Shown: piece after piece, positions 23,867 to 28,345 of the stretch
Numbering within the stretch: the stretch's first letter is position 1
Layout of the letters: every line of letters begins with the position of its first letter
From: Bacteroidaceae bacterium
Lineage (GTDB): Bacteria > Bacteroidota > Bacteroidia > Bacteroidales > Bacteroidaceae
NCBI GenBank assembly: GCA_016292545.1
Contig: JAEDIG010000017.1
Location: 1 to 28,345, forward strand
Direction: 5' to 3'
DNA length: 28,345 nucleotides
The notes under the pieces: model-generated
What the model was told of the DNA's origin: nothing
Database searches by the model: none
What the model saw: the letters and a program-made list of their open reading frames with translations, nothing else
Program-made: the position numbers and the translations under genes

Positions 23867-24040
23867 ATGAAAATGACAGACGAAAAGGCCACGATAAACA
23901 TCAATATCCACGGCGGCAACAACCAGATACTGCCCAACGCCACACATGCCGAGCAGTACTTCCACTACCACACCAAGGCAGCGGCAGAGCCACCCTCGCG
24001 CACGCGTATATATAATAATGTAGAGATAGATGCCGGCTAA
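23867..24040 (+). CDS. Small unrecognised protein (57 residues), possibly truncated
   Basis: A short frame, MKMTDEKATINININIHGG-like in character: the start MKMTDEKATINI is followed by a Gly/Asn-rich turn HGGNNQILPNATHAEQYF, a basic Pro/Arg stretch and the end YNNVEIDAG. I do not recognise the family. There is no signal peptide or membrane segment. It begins directly at the end of the 23-bp palindrome array, leaving no room for a usual leader, and its TAA stop touches the left inverted repeat of the transposase element. The frame may be an intact small gene (alternative start at 23873) or the 5' part of a longer gene cut by that element. The base composition is like the GC-rich core. Confidence 0.5.
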   Translation: MKMTDEKATININIHGGNNQILPNATHAEQYFHYHTKAAAEPPSRTRIYNNVEIDAG

Positions 24041-24067
24041 AAGGGTCAGGGGACAGGTCACTGAACC
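24041..24067 (+). repeat. Left inverted repeat of the RAYT element
   Basis: It contains GGGTCAGGGGACAGGTCACTGA and pairs with 25013-25039 in inverted orientation, 22 of 27 positions matching. It ends 21 bp before the transposase ATG and so probably overlaps its promoter or leader. Confidence 0.7.
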
Positions 24068-24088
24068 ATCAGTATCCAACATATAGAA

Positions 24089-24976
24089 ATGGCACGTACA
24101 GCAAGAAAACATTCCGACACCGGAGTTTATCACGCAATATTGCGAGGAGTAAACAAACAGCGGATTTTTGAGTGTACTGAAGACTATCAGCGCTTTCTCA
24201 ATATTTTGCGTGCTCAAACACTTCAGGAACAGGACGAAGCAGGGCATCGTTCAAAACCTCACTGTGTGATATATGCCTACTGCCAGATGGGAAATCATGT
24301 TCACCTTCTCATCAAAGAGTCAGGCGAGACCCTCGCTCAGATCATGAAGCGCATATCCTCCTCCTATGTATATTTTTACAATCATAAGTATGGGCGCATA
24401 GGACATCTCTTTCAGGAGCGTTTCAAGAGCCAGCCTGTTGGTGACTGGGATTATTTCCTCACTTTGCTTCGCTATATCCATCAAAACCCACTTAAGCCTC
24501 ATCTTGTGTCCTCTCTTCGAGAATACAGATGGAGCAGCTGGCTTGAATATCTCGGAGAAGAGAAAAATGCTTTCTGTGCCACCAATCTGGTTCTTCGCAG
24601 AATCAGTCTTGAGGAGTTGTCAACCCTCATTGAAGAACCCTTTACCGAAAATGAAGAAGAAGGACTTCTTGACATAGAAGAAACACCTGTCCAGACCTAC
24701 TTCTCCGACGAAGAGATATGGCATGTACTCACAAATCTTTGTGGCAAGACAACCTCTGCTGAGTTTCAACAATTGTCACGACCACAGCAGAAGCATTATC
24801 TCTGGGAAGCGCATGAAAAAGGAATAGGCCCTCGGGCATTATCCCGCCTAACGGGAGTACCTTATTCCATCGTCCAAAGGGCGACAAGTGCAGAGAATGA
24901 GAAAAGACTCCAGTCCGGAATGGTATGCGAATCAAGCCCGGAAGACGAAGATATGGTATTCCTACTGCTCTCCTGA
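24089..24976 (+). CDS. REP-associated tyrosine transposase (Y1, HUH superfamily)
   Basis: A 295-residue transposase of the IS200-like, RAYT type. The N-terminus (YHAILRGVNKQRIFE) precedes the HUH motif NHVHLL (His70 and His72). The catalytic tyrosine lies in SSYVYFYNHKYGRIGHLFQ (Tyr93, 95 or 97), followed by the hallmark RFKS. A C-terminal helix-turn-helix region (GIGPRALSRLTGVPYSIV, about residues 249-266) resembles the DnaA-type DNA-binding end found in some RAYTs. Such enzymes cut and join single-stranded DNA at REP-like hairpins through a 5'-phosphotyrosine. The coding frame is full length with no break, so it may be active. Imperfect inverted repeats flank it, and palindromic repeats lie 220-340 bp upstream. 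Confidence 0.93.
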   Translation: MARTARKHSDTGVYHAILRGVNKQRIFECTEDYQRFLNILRAQTLQEQDEAGHRSKPHCVIYAYCQMGNHVHLLIKESGETLAQIMKRISSSYVYFYNHKYGRIGHLFQERFKSQPVGDWDYFLTLLRYIHQNPLKPHLVSSLREYRWSSWLEYLGEEKNAFCATNLVLRRISLEELSTLIEEPFTENEEEGLLDIEETPVQTYFSDEEIWHVLTNLCGKTTSAEFQQLSRPQQKHYLWEAHEKGIGPRALSRLTGVPYSIVQRATSAENEKRLQSGMVCESSPEDEDMVFLLLS

Positions 24977-25012
24977 TGAGTTCGAACCATACCCAGAGTA
25001 CTAAATTAAGTT

Positions 25013-25039
25013 GACTCAGGAACCTGTCCCTTGACCCTT
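25013..25039 (-). repeat. Right inverted repeat of the RAYT element
   Basis: It reads GACTCAGGAACCTGTCCC then TTGACCCTT on the plus strand and is the imperfect inverse of 24041-24067. It lies 37 bp past the transposase stop and directly precedes the integrase remnant. Confidence 0.7.
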
Positions 25040-25681
25040 GCCCGGCTGTCGGAGAAAGCCTAGGCACTGCGCTGCCGCCGGTATGAGGAGATTGTAAACG
25101 AGCGTTACGAGTTCTTCGACCGAAACAAACTCAACGGCAGTTTCATTGACTACTTCAAGAAGTATGCCGGGAAGAAGAACTCACGCTATGAGCAGGCGTT
25201 CCTGCACTTCGACCGTTTTACAGGTGGTAAATGCACCTTTGCCGAAATCACTGTGGAATTGTGCAACAAGTTCCTTGAATATCTGCGCACCACACATCAG
25301 GTAATCCATACCAAGCGCAAGCTGCACACTAATACCATAGCCAGCTATTGGTCCGCGTTTCTCGGTACGCTCCATGCAGCCCACCGTGACAGGAAGATAA
25401 AGGAGAATCCCTGCCCCTATCTGGAACGTGCCGAAACAATCCCGACTGACAAAGTTGGATTGTCAGCGGAAGAACTCATACGGCTGGCAGAAACTCAGTG
25501 CGAGGTGCCCATCCTCAGAACCGCTTTCCTGTTCTCCTGCCTTACAGGACTGAGAAAGAGCGATATCAAGCAGTTCTCTTGGGAGATGATACAACCCGAG
25601 GCTGACGGAGCACTCTATATCACGCCCCGTATGAAGAAGACAAGTCTGATAATCCACAACCCGATAGGAGATGAGTTATAA
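25040..25681 (+). pseudogene. Tyrosine recombinase (integrase) remnant
   Basis: Reading in one frame gives RLSEKA, a TAG stop at 25061, then ALRCRRYEEIVNERYEFF and a core-binding domain (NGSFIDYFKKYAGKKNSRYE, then FAEITVELCNKFLEYLR) of the type found in Bacteroidetes conjugative-element integrases. The catalytic domain begins with the first active-site arginine in LTGLRKSDIKQFSWE, and MKKTSLIIHNPIG covers the lysine hairpin. The frame ends at 25681 before the HxxR, His/Trp and tyrosine motifs. The N-terminal start is also missing. So both ends are lost and an internal stop is present. It is the trace of an integrative element once located here. Confidence 0.85.
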
Positions 25682-25688
25682 TGTTACA

Positions 25689-26204
25689 TTAAAAGTGTCC
25701 AAAATCAGCATATTTTGAATATTCTTGGCAATATTTCTGTGTCTCCGTCAAACCGATATCATAATACATGTGTCGCACCAAATTTTCAATTTCTTTTTCA
25801 CATGCGAGATATGTTGTTCCCCAATCACTTGACGGTTGCCCTGTTTTAATCGTAATTTTTCCTTTATATCCATCCTCATGAAAGTCTGTATCTAATGATA
25901 TTTCATACTTTAAGACACCCATGAAAAATTTATTTTCAATTACAATTTTATAATCTGAGAAAATAGAAGGATTATACATTAGGGTTTTATGAAATTTTGC
26001 GACCTTCATAAGTTCGCCCATAATTCCGCCCCAACGCAATATGTTATTATGTGCACCATCTTTTATATTGAAATTCGCAGAAAATGATCTTTTATAGCAG
26101 CACGGAAACATACTTAATACATCCTTTATATTATTAAAAGGTTTTATGTGTACAAAAACCTTAGGTATGTATATGCCTAATGTTTCTATTCTAATCATGT
26201 TCAA
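25689..26204 (-). CDS. Unrecognised 171-residue protein, AT-rich
   Basis: The frame runs from MNMIRIETLGIYIPKVF at 26204 (alternative ATG at 26198) to 25689. I recognise no family. The protein is soluble, without signal peptide or membrane segment, with alternating strand-like segments (KITIKTGQP) and a charged C-terminus (YCQEYSKYADFGHF). Codon use is AT-rich, unlike the GC-rich core, so it was probably acquired. It converges with the integrase remnant, whose stop is 7 bp away, and follows the frameshifted secreted-protein gene by 57 bp on the same strand, perhaps as a two-gene cassette. An immunity or effector role would fit such a setting but nothing in the sequence shows it. Confidence 0.65.
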   Translation of the reverse strand: MNMIRIETLGIYIPKVFVHIKPFNNIKDVLSMFPCCYKRSFSANFNIKDGAHNNILRWGGIMGELMKVAKFHKTLMYNPSIFSDYKIVIENKFFMGVLKYEISLDTDFHEDGYKGKITIKTGQPSSDWGTTYLACEKEIENLVRHMYYDIGLTETQKYCQEYSKYADFGHF

Positions 26205-26261
26205 TTCTTATGACTGTTGAATACTTCGTGTATTTATTAAAGTGGTAAAATTAAGGCGCGA

Positions 26262-26647
26262 TTAGAAATATCTTCTAACACCATTTCGTATATTTCCTCC
26301 GACAGTACCCTCTCTTACTTTTTGCCAAGGACGAGGATTGGTCGTTTCCCATCGAAGCAAATTATTATTTATGTCATTCTCAAACCATTTCATTACACGT
26401 ACTTGTGTCCATGAAGAATTAAACTCAAGAACTAAATCTGCTGATTTGCGCCATTTTTGGGAACTGTCCAAATACGTCTTACATGAACAGTATATCCAGA
26501 ACGTCCATCACCGTAATTAAAGCTATAACTATAATCCGGATAGAAATACATACGTTCAGACTCGGACTCAAATATCTTTATTGGGTCAGTAGCATAGCAA
26601 TTAACTACATTGAAAAATATTATTAAAATGAATATTATCTTTTTCAT
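26262..26647 (-). pseudogene. Frameshifted secreted protein, surface-adhesin-E-like
   Basis: Two overlapping frames join into one protein of about 128 residues. The first has a signal peptide (MKKIIFILIIFFNVVNCYA) and reads to RRIWTVPKN. The second continues with WRKSADLVLEFNSSWTQVRV and ends PWQKVREGTVGGNIRNGV. The switch lies in a run of five A residues near 26454-26460; one extra A would restore a single frame. The C-terminal pattern (W..V..GTV..NIRN.V) resembles the end of surface-adhesin protein E-type domains, a weak similarity by eye. The DNA is AT-rich like its neighbour. The break could be real decay or a sequencing error in the homopolymer. Confidence 0.65.
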
Positions 26648-26705
26648 GTTGATTATTGTTTATGTGTAAAGTTGTGAAAAATGTATTGTCTATATTACAT
26701 TCGTC

Positions 26706-26733
26706 TCCTCCTGCAAACAATGTTGCAGGAGGA
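26706..26733. terminator. Perfect 11-bp stem-loop after the DUF6261 gene
   Basis: TCCTCCTGCAA and TTGCAGGAGGA form an 11-bp stem with a 6-nt loop, 13 bp beyond the DUF6261 stop on the minus strand. No clear U-run follows in the leftward direction, so termination would be imperfect. It separates this gene from the next leftward one. Confidence 0.6.
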
Positions 26734-26745
26734 AAAGGGCTTTGT

Positions 26746-27528
26746 TTATTCTACAATCTCGCTGTCACCTGTCTGAGAGACATTTGGCTTAGTCGGTTTC
26801 TCCGCATTGTCTGCCGAAGCCTTTGTCGCTGTGGCTTTAGAGTTGAGCACCTCACGCTTGTAATGCACAATCTCGGTGTTCACATAGTCAATGAACGGCG
26901 CGTAGTCGGCTTCACCGAACACAAGGGCGAGGGCGTTCACCATCTGCACCAGCTCACGGTAGGCTTTGTCACTGCCTAAGCGTGCAGATTTCAATGCGCC
27001 TACGGGTAGAGTCATGCGCTCGTTGGTGCGCTGCAAGGTGAGGGTACGCACACGCTCATTGGCTTCTTTCATGTTTGTGACGAATGCCGTAAGTGACAGC
27101 TTTTTCACTTGTTCTGAGAATTTTCCCTCAAGGTCGGCGATGAAATTCACCAGCAGACCTGTTTCCTTGTCCAGTTGGTCAGTGGTGCTGATGCGGTAGT
27201 CCTTGATGTGTTGCGCCAGTTCCGTGGCAGCCTGTGCCATGTCAGCAACAGGAATAGCCAAGAAACCCTCCACCGCCTTTTTGTAGCCTGCGTAGAGTGC
27301 GTCACGGTCAGCGTCTGCCTTGGCAATCTCGTCAGTGAGCAAGCTTTTCTGCGAAATTTTCAAAGCTTCATCCTCCACTGCGAGTGCATCATGCAGGGCG
27401 GTTACAAGGCTGGCTGCTTTAGCCTTTACTGCCGTGTCGGCCTCGGCACGTGCAAGGATGTTGCTTACGAAAGTGAAATGTGCGCCGTTGTTCATGCGCG
27501 GGAGACTGATGTCTTCAATCTGCTTCAT
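26746..27528 (-). CDS. DUF6261 family protein
   Basis: A 260-residue, Ala/Lys/Glu-rich, almost wholly helical protein. The opening MKQIEDISLPRMNNGAHFTF and the long amphipathic helices (ALHDALAVEDEALKISQKS, LADVA-type repeats, and SARLGSDKAYRELVQMVNAL) match DUF6261, a Bacteroidetes family of unknown function. There is no signal peptide or membrane segment. The C-terminal 40 residues (KATATKASADNAEKPTKP) are low-complexity and probably disordered. The gene is monocistronic: it has its own promoter at 27590-27620 and a strong hairpin after the stop. Codon use is GC-balanced, unlike the AT-rich cassette beside it. Confidence 0.8.
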   Translation of the reverse strand: MKQIEDISLPRMNNGAHFTFVSNILARAEADTAVKAKAASLVTALHDALAVEDEALKISQKSLLTDEIAKADADRDALYAGYKKAVEGFLAIPVADMAQAATELAQHIKDYRISTTDQLDKETGLLVNFIADLEGKFSEQVKKLSLTAFVTNMKEANERVRTLTLQRTNERMTLPVGALKSARLGSDKAYRELVQMVNALALVFGEADYAPFIDYVNTEIVHYKREVLNSKATATKASADNAEKPTKPNVSQTGDSEIVE

Positions 27529-27589
27529 AGTCTTGTGTTTTAAAGTTAATAATATTTACTGTGCAGAGAGTTTTACCAGTCCGCTACAG

Positions 27590-27620
27590 CAAATTTAATG
27601 AAATTTCTCGGAAAACCAAA
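27590..27620 (-). promoter_or_regulatory. Promoter of the DUF6261 gene
   Basis: On the minus strand TTTG (27617-27620) is followed after 19 bp by TAAATTTG (27590-27597). Both elements and the spacing match the Bacteroidetes consensus. Transcription would begin near 27583, leaving a leader of about 55 nt before the ATG at 27528. Confidence 0.75.
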
Positions 27621-27993
27621 TAAAACAGAAGAAAAATTGTCAATAATCTTGCGTTTTTTCTTTCGTTTTATTCAATTTTATGCCGTTGGCACACGTTTCT
27701 TGTATATTTTTGCTCTTAATGATGCAGGAAACGGTGTTTCTTACATGAATAAAAGTTTTTGACATAAGAAACGTACGTCGAGAGCTTCACTTGATGTCGA
27801 AAGCATCAAGAAACGAGCGTCAAGACCTTCATTCACTCCCTAAAATACCAATAAACGTAAGATTATTCCTTTATCGATTCCCGATAGTAAGAATGAACGT
27901 GTGCCAAAGTTTTGTTTTGACCTCAAAACACGAATAATCCTGCGTTTGCAGATACCTTTGACATCGGATGAAGGAATTGTTTTGCGTTTGTGG
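27621..27993. repeat. AT-rich gap with short direct and inverted repeats
   Basis: There is no credible gene here. AATAATCTTGCGTTT at 27642 recurs as AATAATCCTGCGTTT at 27933 and inverted at 27853-27867 (each 14 of 15 positions relative to the first). GGCACACGTT at 27688-27697 is inverted at 27896-27905. CTTGATG and CATCAAG make a 7-bp hairpin at 27790-27810. A single ACGTACGTC lies at 27771. These could be recombinase or regulator sites. Confidence 0.55.
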
Positions 27994-28345
27994 ATGGATA
28001 TGGAGAGAACGGACGTGCAACTTCATGCGCCTAAGTTCCCTTCATGCAGGGTGTACCCCGGAAGCGGCAGAATCCCAATATGTAGCGGCCTAACATCTGT
28101 CACGATACCCAATTCCGTCACAAGCATCGGGAGCTCCGCTTTCAGAGGCTGCAACGGCCTTGTCTCCATTACAATTGGTTCGGGAGTAGAGGGAATAGGC
28201 GAATTGGCTTTTGCAGAATGTAAAAATCTTGAGACTCTCACTTGTCTGGCCGAGAATGTTCCCTACACATACGGCGATGCTTTCTACAAATCAATGATAG
28301 AATACTCCACATTGGTGGTGCCCGAAAGTGCATTGCAAGCATATA
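27994..28345 (+). CDS. BspA-like leucine-rich repeat protein (partial, start uncertain)
   Basis: From about 28084 the frame encodes clear LRR_5/BspA-type repeats: LTSVTIPNSVTSIGSSAFRG, then LVSITIGSGVEGIGELAFAE and LETLTCLAENVP, running off the window. These proteins are usually surface or secreted adhesins. The upstream part has no signal peptide and does not look like the family: the frame is open from 27844 and the first in-frame ATG is 27994 (MDMERTDVQLHAPKF). So the gene is either 5'-truncated and decayed, or its real N-terminus was replaced by a rearrangement at the edge of this accessory region. Confidence 0.65.
   Translation, partial: MDMERTDVQLHAPKFPSCRVYPGSGRIPICSGLTSVTIPNSVTSIGSSAFRGCNGLVSITIGSGVEGIGELAFAECKNLETLTCLAENVPYTYGDAFYKSMIEYSTLVVPESALQAY

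Larger units (their letters stand above)
24041..25039 (+). mobile_element. RAYT element bounded by 27-nt inverted repeats
   Basis: The left end at 24041-24067 begins AAGGGTCAGGGGACAGG. The complement of the right end at 25013-25039 begins AAGGGTCAAGGGACAGG, and 22 of 27 positions match. Between them lies only the transposase gene. The left end touches the stop of a small frame and the right end touches a decayed integrase. CCGGCT flanks both sides at 24033 and 25042. Y1 transposases do not normally duplicate target sites, so that repeat is probably chance. Confidence 0.7.

Noticed and set aside
23729..24247. 172-residue minus-strand frame through the palindrome array and the transposase start
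   Set aside because: It crosses the inverted repeat and the opposite strand of the transposase gene, is Cys/Val/Tyr-rich, and the 23-bp period would break any repeat in frame.
24033..25047. CCGGCT on both sides of the RAYT element as a target-site duplication
   Set aside because: Only six bases, not directly adjacent to the repeats, and Y1 enzymes do not make such duplications.
27771..27780. A sixth unit of the palindrome array
   Set aside because: A single ACGTACGTC with no neighbouring units or shared flanks; one six-base palindrome is expected by chance.

Overview
The window looks like a chromosomal segment of a member of the Bacteroidales, most likely Prevotella or a close relative. The evidence is families largely confined to that group (DUF5687, DUF5063, DUF6261, a LolA-like protein beside trxB, a BspA-type leucine-rich repeat protein), promoters of the Bacteroidetes type (TTTG or TTG near -33, TAnnTTTG near -7), little Shine-Dalgarno signal, and a GC-rich core whose codon use leaves long spurious antisense frames.

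Region 1 (1-9845, all minus strand) is a run of closely spaced genes read leftward: ftsK, a GH33 sialidase, a LolA-like carrier, thioredoxin reductase, a DUF5687 membrane protein with its ABC ATPase, and a GH78 alpha-L-rhamnosidase cut by the window edge. Two secreted sugar-cleaving enzymes therefore sit among housekeeping genes. Region 2 (9965-23350, all plus strand) diverges from ftsK: DUF5063, a DEDD exonuclease, an RlmI-type methyltransferase, a nucleoside:H+ symporter-like MFS protein, rsmE, a DUF4836-like membrane-anchored protein, an unusual LolD-like ATPase with its FtsX-like permease, then a cell-wall amino-sugar salvage pair (AmgK-like kinase fused to a RapZ C-terminal domain, and a MurU-like nucleotidyltransferase), and mfd. 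Many junctions overlap by 4 bp (ATGA), which suggests translational coupling.

Region 3 (23351-28345) is accessory DNA. It holds hairpin-forming intergenic repeats, a leftward promoter with no gene behind it, CGTTCA repeats at 10-bp spacing, and five copies of a 23-bp unit, each centred on CGTACG and in exact register, ending directly at the ATG of an unrecognised 57-codon frame. Next comes a RAYT-type Y1 (HUH) transposase gene bounded by 27-nt imperfect inverted repeats. The right repeat abuts a decayed tyrosine integrase. Then follow an AT-rich two-gene cassette (an orphan gene and a frameshifted secreted protein), a DUF6261 gene with a good promoter, a repeat-containing gap, and the start of a BspA-like repeat gene that runs off the window.

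The most novel material is 23630-24040: the phased palindrome array, the long inverted repeat over it, and the small frame it abuts, next to a REP-type transposase. Function is not known from the sequence.
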